Shown one piece after another: positions 18,322-26,861 of a stretch of 64,000 nucleotides of DNA (the first letter of the stretch is position 1; the number at the start of each line of letters is the position of its first letter). The notes under the pieces were generated by a model. It was not told the origin of the DNA. It saw only the letters and a list, made by a program, of their open reading frames with translations, and did no database searches. A program made the position numbers and the translations under genes. This DNA comes from Bacillota bacterium (GTDB lineage: Bacteria; Bacillota; Clostridia; Oscillospirales; Acutalibacteraceae): NCBI GenBank assembly GCA_023390175.1, contig JAEWDK010000006.1, forward strand, positions 62,001 to 126,000, read 5' to 3'.

Positions 18322-18528
18322 TCAGTCATTGTGAGCGGCTTCCGTGTCGCGGAACAGCAGCGTAATGCACCAAATCGCGGCAAGTGCCACAATAACAAAT
18401 ACGATACGGCTGCCCATTGCAGTTTGTCCGCCGAAAATCCATCCGACAATATCGAAATTGAAAATGCCGATGGAGCCCCAGTTCAAGCCACCGATGATAA
18501 CCAACAGTAAAGCAATTTTGTCTAACAT
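18322..18528 (-). CDS. DUF378 small membrane protein
   Basis: A 68-residue protein with two membrane helices. It begins MLDKIALLLVIIGGLNWG, the diagnostic DUF378 N-terminus, and has a second helix IVFVIVALAAIWCITLLF. Function unknown. The start is set by AAAGGAGTGACGAAA directly before the ATG at 18528, discarding a 17-codon upstream extension. It has its own terminator. The 260-bp gap upstream holds no gene. Confidence 0.88.
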   Translation of the reverse strand: MLDKIALLLVIIGGLNWGSIGIFNFDIVGWIFGGQTAMGSRIVFVIVALAAIWCITLLFRDTEAAHND

Positions 18529-18791
18529 TTTCGTCACTCCTTTTGGTTTAGTTTTCCGCTCTTCTGCAAGAATATGCATAGAAATTTATCAATTAATGGA
18601 ATCTGTTCTTTTAAAATCAAAATCTGATCATATTCTGAAATTGAAATCTATAATACAAATCAATATTATAAAGATACTAAGTAACTTTAAAGTGCTTTCT
18701 TTACAATTGATTTGTATGGCGCTATTATAATATTAGAGAATTTGAAGGGCAGCAGGCCTTTCAAAATGAAACAGTAAAGGAGTTATTTCAA

Positions 18792-19430
18792 ATGAAAATA
18801 GCAGTTATCGGCGCAACAGGAAAACAGGGCGGTCTGATTGTTCAGGAAGCTTTAAAAAGAGGACATCAGGTAACGGCGATTGTACGCAACCGTTCAAAGG
18901 TTAGTTCAAATCTTGTTTCTGTTATTGAAAAAGATATTTTTAAAATCACTGCGGATGATGTCAGGGGCTTTGATGCGGTTGTTGACGCGTTTCGTGCCTC
19001 GGAAGGCCATGAAGAAGACCATATTACGTCCCTGCAGCACTTGATTCAGGTGTTCGAATCTCTGCCGGAGGTTCGCCTGTTAATCGTGGGGGGCGCGGGA
19101 AGCCTGTATGTTGATAAGGATAAAAAATTACAGCTTGTAAACAGCGAAGGATTCCCCGATCTGTATAAGCCTACTGCGCTTAACATGGCCAAGGCATTTG
19201 ACCTGCTGAAAAAGAGCAGTGCAAACTGGACTTACTTAAGTCCTTCCGCTGAATTCGATTTTACCGGAACCCGCACCGGGAGCTATATTTTAGGGGATGA
19301 CAATCTGACGGTCAACACAAAGGGCGAAAGCTATATCAGTTACGCCGATTATGCCATTGCCATGGTGGATGAAATCGAGAAAAATGCCCATGTCCGCAAA
19401 CGCTTTACAGTCGCCGCGGAAAGGGCGTAA
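18792..19430 (+). CDS. NAD(P)-binding NmrA/YwnB-like oxidoreductase
   Basis: A 212-residue Rossmann-fold protein of the atypical SDR group. The nucleotide loop IAVIGATGKQGGLIV is at the N-terminus, RNRSKV follows strand 2, and LIVGGAGSLYVD is the characteristic mid-protein segment of the YwnB/flavin-reductase-like family. The classical YxxxK pair is not evident, so it may bind NADPH without being a standard dehydrogenase. AAAGGAGTTATTTCAA precedes the ATG. Confidence 0.85.
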   Translation: MKIAVIGATGKQGGLIVQEALKRGHQVTAIVRNRSKVSSNLVSVIEKDIFKITADDVRGFDAVVDAFRASEGHEEDHITSLQHLIQVFESLPEVRLLIVGGAGSLYVDKDKKLQLVNSEGFPDLYKPTALNMAKAFDLLKKSSANWTYLSPSAEFDFTGTRTGSYILGDDNLTVNTKGESYISYADYAIAMVDEIEKNAHVRKRFTVAAERA

Positions 19431-19452
19431 CAAAAATATTTTATCGCACACG

Positions 19453-19497
19453 AAAAACAGCGCCGTTCCTCAAAGGAGGGACGGCGCTGTTTTTTAA
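19453..19497. terminator. bidirectional terminator
   Basis: An 18-bp stem, AAAACAGCGCCGTTCCTC with its near complement, is followed by TTTTTT on the plus strand and a T-rich tail on the minus. It separates two convergent genes. Confidence 0.9.
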
Positions 19498-19541
19498 ACT
19501 TTTTTTATTCCTTTCACCATGGAAGGAATAAAGGCGTACAT

Positions 19542-21494
19542 CTATTTTGTAACGGAGTCCGTCGTTTTGAATTCCATCATCAGCTTTTCAAGCCATTGTG
19601 ACTGGCTGAAAAGTTCTTCACTGGTAGCGGCACTCTGCTCCGCTGTTGCAGAATTTGTTTGTGTAACGCCGGATATCTGCATCATTCCGTTGTCCAAATC
19701 GGCAATGGTCTGCGCCTGTATTTTCGAAGCGTCCGCAATGCTGGTGACCAATGTATTCACATTGCCAACCTTTTTCACAATTTCGCTAAGGGAATCCGCC
19801 GTCTGGCCGGCATTGGCCATGCCCTGATTTACGGATTCAATTGATTTTTGAATTAGGGCGGCGGTGGTTTTCGCAGCCTCCGCACTTTTCGTAGCCAGGC
19901 TGCGTACTTCATCGGCTACTACGGAGAATCCCTTTCCCGCGGCGCCCGCGTGCGATGCCTCCACGGCGGCGTTCAGCGCAAGGATATTTGTTTGGAATGC
20001 GATATCGTTAATGACCTTGATGATATTTAAAATCTCTTTGGAGGAAGCGTCAATATTGTTCATTGAGTTTAGCATTTCCTGCATTTGGCTGTTGCCCTTA
20101 TCTACAAAGTCGATCGTTTCTTCCGAAAGTTTTTTCATGGTGGATGCGTTTTCAGCATTTTTTTGGACATGCTTGGAAATACTGCCCAGCGAGGCAGTCA
20201 GCTGGTCAACAGTGGAAGCCTGTTCCGTAGAATTTTCCGCTAAATTCTGAGCACCGAGCGCAACCTGTTCCGAGCCGGAATGCACCTGCTGAGCCGCTTC
20301 TGTAATTCCTGTAAAAGTTTGATTCAGCGATTGCAGTATGGTGTTGAGCGCCTGCTGTATTGGTGTGAAGTCTCCCACGTAATCGACAGTGCTCTTTACG
20401 GTCAGATCTTTCTCAGCCACTCCGTTAAGCACCTGGGAGATATCCAAAATATAGGAGCGCAGTCCATGTATTGTGTTCTGCAGTGCGTTCATCAGCCTTG
20501 CGCTTTCGTCCTGCCCTTTTACCGGCTCCATTTCTTCATGCAGATTTCCCTGTGCTAAAAGCTCAATTCTGCGGGTAGCGGATACGATGGGACTGGTAAT
20601 CTTTTTGGAAAAAATTCGAACGATAAAGCTTGCCAGAAAAAGAAGAAAAATACCGGCAGCCGCACAGAGCGCCAAGGTTATGTACAGGTTTGACATGATT
20701 TGGGTAACCGGCGTTGTTACGGCGACAGACCAGCCCTCTGAACCGCTGAGGGGCATGAATCCTACCAAACGTTTAACACCTTTGTAATAGCTGTACCCTG
20801 TTCCTGTTTTTCCTGCAATCATCTGTCTGAAAATATCTGCGGTTGGCTTGTAGGAAGGATCTGTTTTTTCCAGTTTGAAATAATCGGTTGGCTTTTCAAC
20901 GGAGTTTTTGTCCGGGTGTACCACAGTTTTTCCCGTTTTGTCCACGACAAAGGCGTAGCCGCTTTCTCCGATTTTAATTTTGCTGATGGTGCTGCTGAAG
21001 GTGTCGTAAGGAACTTCTCCGTAAAGGAGTTTTCCTGTGCTGCCAATTGGCGTGCTGATCATCAGGGTCAAAACACCTTCACTGTTTAAAGCGGGATTCG
21101 CAATATACGTGTTCCCGCTTTTTGCTTCCTTAAAAAACTGCTGGTCAGCAACGCTGGTCCCTTTGCTGGTGCTGCCCTGCGCGTCTGCAATGGCAAAGTA
21201 ATCAAACCCCATACCTTTGGCTTCTTCGTCCAACAGTTTGGATTGTTCCTGTGCGGAATAGCTGCTGTCTGACAAAAAACTTTTTGAAGCGGTTATTTTC
21301 ATTTCGTTTCGAAATGTGTTCATGGCAGTGTCAATGCTTTGCTTATATGCGGAGGTAAGGTATGCGGTGTTTTCCTCCGACTGCGAAACGGAATTTTTGT
21401 AATACAATGCAGAGGATAAGCCGGTCAGGCACAGAACCGTTACAGCCAAAAGTGCGGTAATAAATAATAAAAGCTTCGATTTTAAGTACTTCAC
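19542..21494 (-). CDS. methyl-accepting chemotaxis protein, dCache type
   Basis: A ~650-residue chemoreceptor. It has an N-terminal membrane helix (~8-30), a ~240-residue extracytoplasmic dCache_1 domain (FDYFAIADAQG, YIANPALNSEG, GYAFVVDKTGKTVVHPD), a second membrane helix (~275-300), a HAMP domain, and a signalling domain with the tip [22 protein letters not shown]. The conserved tip has Ser-His where AR is usual. Start choice: GGAAGG is 3 bp from a TTG (21500) but 9 bp from the GTG at 21494, which is preferred. The ligand is unknown. Confidence 0.9.
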   Translation of the reverse strand: MKYLKSKLLLFITALLAVTVLCLTGLSSALYYKNSVSQSEENTAYLTSAYKQSIDTAMNTFRNEMKITASKSFLSDSSYSAQEQSKLLDEEAKGMGFDYFAIADAQGSTSKGTSVADQQFFKEAKSGNTYIANPALNSEGVLTLMISTPIGSTGKLLYGEVPYDTFSSTISKIKIGESGYAFVVDKTGKTVVHPDKNSVEKPTDYFKLEKTDPSYKPTADIFRQMIAGKTGTGYSYYKGVKRLVGFMPLSGSEGWSVAVTTPVTQIMSNLYITLALCAAAGIFLLFLASFIVRIFSKKITSPIVSATRRIELLAQGNLHEEMEPVKGQDESARLMNALQNTIHGLRSYILDISQVLNGVAEKDLTVKSTVDYVGDFTPIQQALNTILQSLNQTFTGITEAAQQVHSGSEQVALGAQNLAENSTEQASTVDQLTASLGSISKHVQKNAENASTMKKLSEETIDFVDKGNSQMQEMLNSMNNIDASSKEILNIIKVINDIAFQTNILALNAAVEASHAGAAGKGFSVVADEVRSLATKSAEAAKTTAALIQKSIESVNQGMANAGQTADSLSEIVKKVGNVNTLVTSIADASKIQAQTIADLDNGMMQISGVTQTNSATAEQSAATSEELFSQSQWLEKLMMEFKTTDSVTK

Positions 21495-21761
21495 AATCAA
21501 AATCCTTCCTATATGTGCTCTTATGAAATTAACTATAATTAAAAATGGATATTTTTAGTATATATTATATTAATCGGCTTTAAAAGGGAAAAAACTTCCA
21601 AATTTCAACAAAAATTTCACTTTATTTGTATCAATTTGAATTTAAGTAAATAATCCCGACCCTGGGAGGCTTTAGCTGATAGTAATTGACTTTACCGGAA
21701 AATTAATAGCAAAAGAAATAGCAGTGAACCGCTTGGAATAGTCTGTACCGCTTCTTAACTT

Positions 21762-21800
21762 CAAAAAATATAACCGCCTGTTTTATAAAACAGACGGCTA
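21762..21800 (-). terminator. terminator of the cotJC unit
   Basis: The long palindrome CCGCCTGTTTTATAAAACAGACGG is followed on the minus strand by TTATATTTTTT. It would end the cotJC transcript. The remaining gap from 21495 to 21841 is AT-rich with nothing else seen. Confidence 0.8.
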
Positions 21801-21841
21801 TGCTTTTCGCCTTATTTATCAAATGACGGGTTAAGCTCCTC

Positions 21842-22753
21842 TTACTTTTTCCCGGTGTTCATGCCGCCCATGCCTGGCATTTTTTCACTCATGCCTGCTA
21901 CGTTGCCGCTCATGCCCGGCATTTTTTCACTCATGCCGGCTACGTTGCCGCCCATGCCCGGCATTTTGCCGCTCATGCCTGCTACGTTGCCGCTCATGCC
22001 CGGCATTTTTTCACTCATGCCTGCTACGTTGCCGCCCATGCCCGGCATTTTGCCGCTCATGCCTGCTACGTTGCCGCCCATGCCCGGCATTTTGCCGCTC
22101 ATGCCTGCCATATTGCCCATGCCCGGCATTTTTTCACTCATACCAGCCACATTGCCGCTCATGCCTGCCATATTGCCCATGCCTGGCATTTTTTCACTCA
22201 TGCCGGCTACGTTGCCGCCCATACCGGCCACATTGCCCATGCCCGGCATTTTTTCACTCATGCCGGCCATATTGCCGCTCATGCCTGCAACATTGCCGCC
22301 CATGTTATTTCTGCTGGCGCCCATTACGCCGCTGTTCATTGTCTTATCAAATGATGGGTTGAATGCATAGAAGTTCTTGGAATCCAAATTATCTGTAATA
22401 ATACGCAGACCCTCGCCGAATCGCTGATAATGCACCACTTCACGCGCACGCAGGAACTTGATGGGGTCGCGTACATCCGGGTCATCCGCAAAACGCAGAA
22501 TATTATCGTAGGTAGTGCGTGCCTTTTGTTCTGCAGCCAAATCCTCATGAATATCGGTGATTGCGTCACCCTTTACCTGCAGGGCGGCGGCAGTAAACGG
22601 AGATCCGTTCGCATCGCTGGGGTAAATTCCGGTCGTGTGGTTGATAAAATACGCGTCGTAACCGGCTGCCTTTATTTGCTCCGGGGTTAAATTACGTATA
22701 AGCTGATACACGATGGTTCCAACCATTTCCAAGTGAGCCAGTTCTTCTGTCCC
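21842..22753 (-). CDS. cotJC: 3' part of split cotJC (Mn-catalase-like spore coat protein) with Met-rich repeat tail
   Basis: Starting at Gly-Thr-Glu-Glu-Leu-Ala-His, this is the C-terminal two thirds of CotJC (TEELAHLEMVGTIVYQL, DIHEDLAAEQKARTTYDNIL, REVVHYQRFGEGLR), a ferritin-like di-manganese protein of the spore coat. The Glu/His ligands visible here are kept. The N-terminus is not here: residues upstream of 22753 (MCNTDTEP) belong to the inserted element and have no ribosome site. The missing middle is at 29540-29641 and joins this part in frame if the element leaves. After the catalase domain comes a ~150-residue tail of GNVAGMSEKMPGMG-like repeats, far beyond the usual ~190-200 residue family length. 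Confidence is high for identity and high for being split. Confidence 0.9.
   Translation of the reverse strand, partial: GTEELAHLEMVGTIVYQLIRNLTPEQIKAAGYDAYFINHTTGIYPSDANGSPFTAAALQVKGDAITDIHEDLAAEQKARTTYDNILRFADDPDVRDPIKFLRAREVVHYQRFGEGLRIITDNLDSKNFYAFNPSFDKTMNSGVMGASRNNMGGNVAGMSGNMAGMSEKMPGMGNVAGMGGNVAGMSEKMPGMGNMAGMSGNVAGMSEKMPGMGNMAGMSGKMPGMGGNVAGMSGKMPGMGGNVAGMSEKMPGMSGNVAGMSGKMPGMGGNVAGMSEKMPGMSGNVAGMSEKMPGMGGMNTGKK
21866..22303 (-). repeat. in-frame 42-bp tandem repeats, Met/Gly-rich
   Basis: About ten imperfect 42-bp units encode a 14-residue period of the type GNVAGMSxKMPGMG. The KMPGM core occurs nine times, with E/G and G/S alternations and some 7-residue half units. All units stay in the cotJC frame. 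Confidence 0.9.
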
Positions 22754-22778
22754 TGGTTCGGTATCGGTATTGCACATC
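22751..22778. other. attachment site half at the 3' cotJC junction
   Basis: The core CCC (22751-22753) borders cotJC. The element arm GTATCGGTATTGCACATC runs from 22761 to 22778. It is the inverted copy of the arm at 29516-29533. Confidence 0.8.
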
Positions 22779-22819
22779 TTATCATGATAGGAAAACGCCG
22801 GATTTCATCGGGGGTCAAT

Positions 22820-24427
22820 TTAATTTATGGTTTCCATGCTGTCAATTGTCACGGAATATCTGTCATTTCGCCCGGATACACGGTAATGCAGCTTTATCCC
22901 AAACGGGATACCATTTAAGTATACAGCGACACAGCAGTCCTTGAAAATCACAATTCTGTCAACCAGCTCACGGTAAAAAAGTCCGTTTTCCGTATCAGAG
23001 TTCATTATTTTATTGATCACAGAAATATAGTCCTGAATTCCGTTTGCCTGTTCATGGTGGATACGGCTGGAATTTTGTGCTTCTTCAATTTGCCTGCTCA
23101 GTGCGTCGATTTCCTGATCATAAGAATAAATCTGCTTTTTCAAATCATCTTTGCTGATTATACCGTCCAGTACAAGATTAATGGCGACCCTTTTCCTATT
23201 TTCAATACTGGAAATTCTTTCTTGCAATGGGGCAGTGTCAATTTGGGAATCCGTTGTTTGTACGGACTTAATTTCTTTCATTAAATCCTGTACAACCATG
23301 TCCCTGTTGTTTTGAATTTGATTAATGACGTAACTAACACAGGCACACAGTGATTTTTCGTTGACAGAGGGGCTGTCGCATCCAATGCGGCTGCCGAAAA
23401 CGTCTGTTTTTTCCAGTCCGTGATTCGCCGCGGCATAACATCGCCACGCTTTATAGGTAACGCCGCCCTTCAGCTTTTTTGTACGGCTTACAAACCGCTG
23501 GCCGCATTCACCGCACACCAGCTTGCCGCTGCACCAGTAGCGATTGGAATGCTTTCGTTTTTGCTCCCCTGCATGGGAGCGGCGCTGCAGTTCCGCCTGC
23601 GTTTTCTCCCAGGTGATGCGGTCAATGATTGGCTCGTGGTGATTTTTGATGAACACCGTGCTTACATTTCCGCGGTTGCATTTTTTTTCATGTGTTAAAT
23701 AGTTTGGCGTAAAAGTTTTTTGCTGCAGAAGGTCGCCAACGTATTTCTCATTGCGTAAAACCCGCAAAATAACAGTGTTCGACCATTCCTTGCCCCTTTT
23801 TGGGCATATTCCGGCTTCCCGCAGCTCCCGTGCGATGACATGGGTGCCCTTTCCTTCATTCAAAAACTTATGGTAAATCAGCCGTACAACCTTAGCTTCA
23901 TCGGGAATTACGAAGAGCTTGCCGCTCCTTACCTGATAGCCCAGCAGATCCCTGCCGAAAACGACTCCGTTTTCCATGCTCCTCTTTTGACCCCATTTGA
24001 CACGCTGTGAGGTTTTTCCGCTCTCTTTTTGCGCAATCGCGCCCATCAACGTCAGTAAAAACTCGTCGTCATCTTTCGATGTGTCAATATTGTCGTTAAT
24101 AAAAACAACAGCGACACCCAGCTCCTTTAAATGACGCGTGTATTCCAGAGTATCCATTGTATTTCGTGCAAAGCGCGAAACTTCTTTTGTCAGAATTTTA
24201 TCAATTCTATGGGTTTCGGCGTCGGCGATCATCCGATTGAAATTTTTCCTCTTCTTGGTGCCGGTTCCGCTGATTCCTTCATCGGAATAGATTTCGACCA
24301 ATTGCCAGCCGGAATGGGCACCGATATAGTCCGCAAAATATCTTTGCTGATTCGATAGGGAATTCAATTGGTCACTTTTATCGGTGCTCACCCTGCAGTA
24401 AGCAGCGACCCTAAGTATTTTATCCAT
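22820..24427 (-). CDS. large serine recombinase (site-specific)
   Basis: A 535-residue large serine recombinase. The catalytic domain holds Ser14 in AAYCRVSTD, DEGISGT and the Arg motif VSRFARNT. A Recombinase domain (GKGTHVIARELREAGI) and a zinc-ribbon with CGECGQRF and two later Cys follow, then a C-terminal coiled coil (~400-460). It ends 66 bp from the att core at the cotJC junction, the usual place for the integrase of such an element, so it probably both inserts and excises it. GGGGGAAAATAAT precedes the ATG. A small ORF and a sigma-A-like promoter lie upstream on the same strand. Confidence 0.93.
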   Translation of the reverse strand: MDKILRVAAYCRVSTDKSDQLNSLSNQQRYFADYIGAHSGWQLVEIYSDEGISGTGTKKRKNFNRMIADAETHRIDKILTKEVSRFARNTMDTLEYTRHLKELGVAVVFINDNIDTSKDDDEFLLTLMGAIAQKESGKTSQRVKWGQKRSMENGVVFGRDLLGYQVRSGKLFVIPDEAKVVRLIYHKFLNEGKGTHVIARELREAGICPKRGKEWSNTVILRVLRNEKYVGDLLQQKTFTPNYLTHEKKCNRGNVSTVFIKNHHEPIIDRITWEKTQAELQRRSHAGEQKRKHSNRYWCSGKLVCGECGQRFVSRTKKLKGGVTYKAWRCYAAANHGLEKTDVFGSRIGCDSPSVNEKSLCACVSYVINQIQNNRDMVVQDLMKEIKSVQTTDSQIDTAPLQERISSIENRKRVAINLVLDGIISKDDLKKQIYSYDQEIDALSRQIEEAQNSSRIHHEQANGIQDYISVINKIMNSDTENGLFYRELVDRIVIFKDCCVAVYLNGIPFGIKLHYRVSGRNDRYSVTIDSMETIN

Positions 24428-24457
24428 ATTATTTTCCCCCTAAGCGGCAAACTGAAA

Positions 24458-24604
24458 TCAGTTCTGCATCAGAATAAGCTCATCGAGCTGTGAAGCGGTA
24501 AGCATGTTTTTTTGATGAAGCTCTTTTAAAATTCCAATTTTTATATTTTTTACAAAAGCTTTTTCCGCTTCCGCCGGCAGTTTGATTTTTTTATAAGTAT
24601 CCAT
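24458..24604 (-). CDS. small protein upstream of the recombinase, SHOCT-like
   Basis: A 48-residue protein, MDTYKKIKLPAEAEKAF..., whose second half (IGILKELHQKNMLTASQLDEL) forms two short helices like a SHOCT motif. GGAAGGAC lies ~9 bp before the ATG at 24604, and another ATG at 24610 is too close. It is 30 bp upstream of the recombinase and likely co-transcribed. Small genes in this position can encode recombination directionality factors or recombinase partners, but no such family is recognised here. Confidence 0.6.
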   Translation of the reverse strand: MDTYKKIKLPAEAEKAFVKNIKIGILKELHQKNMLTASQLDELILMQN

Positions 24605-24677
24605 AAACATAGTCCTTCCATCGTAATGTAAATAAAGCCTTCGGCGCAATCGCTGCTTTCATATCATTCTATTCAGG

Positions 24678-24706
24678 AATATACTAAATCGTGCTTCAAC
24701 TCACAA
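24678..24706 (-). promoter_or_regulatory. sigma-A-like promoter for the recombinase unit
   Basis: On the minus strand TTGTGA, 17 bp, TATATT. No convincing sigma-E or sigma-K promoter was found in front of the small gene. Confidence 0.5.
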
Positions 24707-24727
24707 TAAGACTTGCTTCTAAAATAA

Positions 24728-24776
24728 TAAAACAGAGTCGGTAAACACCTTTTCGGTATTTATCAGCCCTGTTTTT
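24728..24776. terminator. terminator-like hairpin between divergent units
   Basis: AAAACAG/CTGTTTT encloses GGTAAACACC/GGTATTTATC (one mismatch), with T-runs on both strands. It insulates the recombinase unit from the cargo cassette. Confidence 0.5.
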
Positions 24777-24900
24777 TACTTTCATAAGAGATATTTGGAT
24801 TAATATTAGAATTACTGTAATAATATGTTGTAACGTAATTAAACTAAAATGTAACATAAATATCAAATTTGTAATGAATGTTAAATTTCTTTGAATTCAA

Positions 24901-24928
24901 TTGACAACCCCGATTTTAGGAATATAAT
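24901..24928 (+). promoter_or_regulatory. promoter of the D-alanylation-like cassette
   Basis: TTGACA, 16 bp, TATAAT, with transcription expected near 24935. The ~140-nt leader to the TTG start at 25077 has no recognised riboswitch. Confidence 0.75.
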
Positions 24929-25076
24929 TTGGTATGAATTGGAAGGTTTTCTTTGTTATATTATTCAATTCACGTAAAAACCGGAGAATATCATTCATTG
25001 GATGTTAAAAGTGAGTAGGGCTTATCTGGAAACTTAAATATCAGAAACGCCCCGGATTTAAAGTGAGGTATTTTTA

Positions 25077-26594
25077 TTGAATAATGTTATTTCATATTTA
25101 GAGGTCAGTGCAAGCTCTTATCCGGGAAAAACCGCTTATGCTGATGAAGAAGCATCCGTTACATTTGGGGAATTAAAGGATCGCGCGAAAAAGCTTGCCT
25201 CGCAGATATTGGAAGTCACTCACGGAGCAATCAATGTTCCGATTGTTGTTTTGCTGAAAAAAAGCGTAAAAAGCATTATCTCTTTTACGGGAATTACATA
25301 CAGCGGTAATTTTTACACCCCGCTGGATATTACTTCCCCACAGGCGCGGCTGGATAAAATTATAGAAACGCTGCATCCGGGGCTGGTCGTTACGACAGCG
25401 GAGTTGCGTCCCCTTGCCGAATCGCTCGGATTCTTTGGAGAAAGAATTATATTAATTGAAGATGCGATGAAACACAGTATTTCGGATGCACAAATCACGG
25501 CTGCTCTTTCCAAAAAGATTGACACAGACCCGCTTTATATTTTGTTCACCTCCGGTTCCACCGGCATTCCCAAGGGCGTGACAATCTGCCATAAGTCCGT
25601 GATGGATTACATTGAGTGGGTGTGCAGTACGTTCCGGTTTGATGAGAAGGTACGGTTTGGGAATCAGGCACCATTCTATTTTGACAACTCGATTTTGGAT
25701 ATTTACTGCACTTTAAAAACGGGTGCAACGATGTATATCATCCCGGAAAAACTGTTTATTTTCCCCATCAAACTGATTGAATATATGAATGAATATAAAA
25801 TCAATACAATTTTTTGGGTTCCTTCCGCTCTGATATATGTAGCCAATTCAAAAGTATTTTCTAAATTACTGCCTCAAACAATTACGAAAATACTATTTTG
25901 CGGCGAGGTTATGCCAAACAAGCAGCTGAATATTTGGCGAAAGGCCCTTCCAAACTCCCTGTATGCGAATTTATACGGCCCAACGGAGATAACCGATGTC
26001 TGCGCATATTTTATAGTGGACAGAGAAATGGACGACGACGAGCCGCTGCCAATCGGTTACCCTTGCGCGAATACGGACATTATTGTATTGAATGAGAAAA
26101 ATGAGGCGGTAAGCGGTTCCGAAATCGGTGAGCTTTGCGTAAGGGGTACGTCGCTTTCTCTGGGTTACTACAATAATCCGGAAAAAACAAAAGAAGCATT
26201 TGTTCAGAACCCGCTGAACAGGAATTACCCGGAAATTATCTACCGTACAGGGGACTTGGTAAAATATAATGACCGCCATGAATTGATTTATTTATGCCGC
26301 CGCGATTTTCAGATTAAGCATATGGGGCACAGAATTGAAATCGGCGAAATTGAAACCGCAGTGTTATCACTGCCCCATATTGACAACGGATGCATTATAT
26401 ATGACGATAAGTCCAATAAAATCGTTTTGTTTTATCAGTCTGCCTCAATGGATGCCGGCGCGGTACTGACTGGTTTGCGTGACATGCTGCCGAAATACAT
26501 GCTGCCGAACAGCTGTATAAAACTGGACAATATGCCGATCAACGGCAACGGAAAAATTGACCGTGTAAAGCTGAAGGAAGGATTAAGCAGTTAA
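25077..26594 (+). CDS. DltA-like adenylating ligase
   Basis: A 505-residue ANL-superfamily adenylating enzyme closest to D-alanine:carrier ligase DltA. It activates a carboxylate (D-Ala in DltA) and loads it on a carrier protein. Motifs are LFTSGSTGIPKG (~157, P-loop), YGPTE (~302), YRTGDLVKY (~395), the hinge region RRDFQIKHMGHRIE, and the final catalytic Lys in NGNGKIDR. The start is TTG with GAGGT 7 bp upstream, and no in-frame ATG is nearby. It is the first of four cargo genes (ligase, carrier, MBOAT, DltD-like), an order that differs from the usual dltABCD. The amino acid specificity cannot be read safely. Confidence 0.88.
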   Translation: MNNVISYLEVSASSYPGKTAYADEEASVTFGELKDRAKKLASQILEVTHGAINVPIVVLLKKSVKSIISFTGITYSGNFYTPLDITSPQARLDKIIETLHPGLVVTTAELRPLAESLGFFGERIILIEDAMKHSISDAQITAALSKKIDTDPLYILFTSGSTGIPKGVTICHKSVMDYIEWVCSTFRFDEKVRFGNQAPFYFDNSILDIYCTLKTGATMYIIPEKLFIFPIKLIEYMNEYKINTIFWVPSALIYVANSKVFSKLLPQTITKILFCGEVMPNKQLNIWRKALPNSLYANLYGPTEITDVCAYFIVDREMDDDEPLPIGYPCANTDIIVLNEKNEAVSGSEIGELCVRGTSLSLGYYNNPEKTKEAFVQNPLNRNYPEIIYRTGDLVKYNDRHELIYLCRRDFQIKHMGHRIEIGEIETAVLSLPHIDNGCIIYDDKSNKIVLFYQSASMDAGAVLTGLRDMLPKYMLPNSCIKLDNMPINGNGKIDRVKLKEGLSS

Positions 26595-26624
26595 GAAATT
26601 AATAAAGAAAGGATGGTTATAAAC

Positions 26625-26855
26625 ATGGAAGAAATCCTAAAGATATTGAATGATTTCAGACCGGATATTGATTTTCAGAGCAAAACGAATTTGATTGACG
26701 AGGGACTTTTGGACTCCCTTGATATTGTAAATATTATTTCTGAATTTGATTCCGAATTTGACATTGAAATACCCGTTGAAGAGATTACCCCCGAGAATTT
26801 CAATTCGGTTCAGTCAATGAAAAAACTGATAGATAGGCTGAAAGATGAGGCCTAA
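26625..26855 (+). CDS. acyl/D-alanyl carrier protein (DltC-like)
   Basis: A 76-residue acidic carrier protein. Ser31 in GLLDSLDIVNI is the phosphopantetheine attachment site. It would accept the substrate adenylated by the upstream ligase and pass it to the MBOAT protein. Start: the ATG at 26613 lies inside the AAAGGA ribosome site, so the ATG at 26625 is used. The next gene starts 7 bp after the stop. Confidence 0.88.
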   Translation: MEEILKILNDFRPDIDFQSKTNLIDEGLLDSLDIVNIISEFDSEFDIEIPVEEITPENFNSVQSMKKLIDRLKDEA

Positions 26856-26861
26856 TAATAT

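Noticed and set aside
21866..22303. CRISPR-like array
   Set aside because: The repeats are head-to-tail with no unique spacers and stay in a protein frame.
21855..22370. Plus-strand frame of 171 codons rich in Met-Pro-Leu
   Set aside because: It is the mirror of the repeat tail of cotJC. The catalase domain and terminator fix the minus strand as coding.
22754..22777. ATG at 22777 as a genuine start for the cotJC 3' part
   Set aside because: The eight codons lie inside the element's attachment arm, have no ribosome site, and do not match the family.
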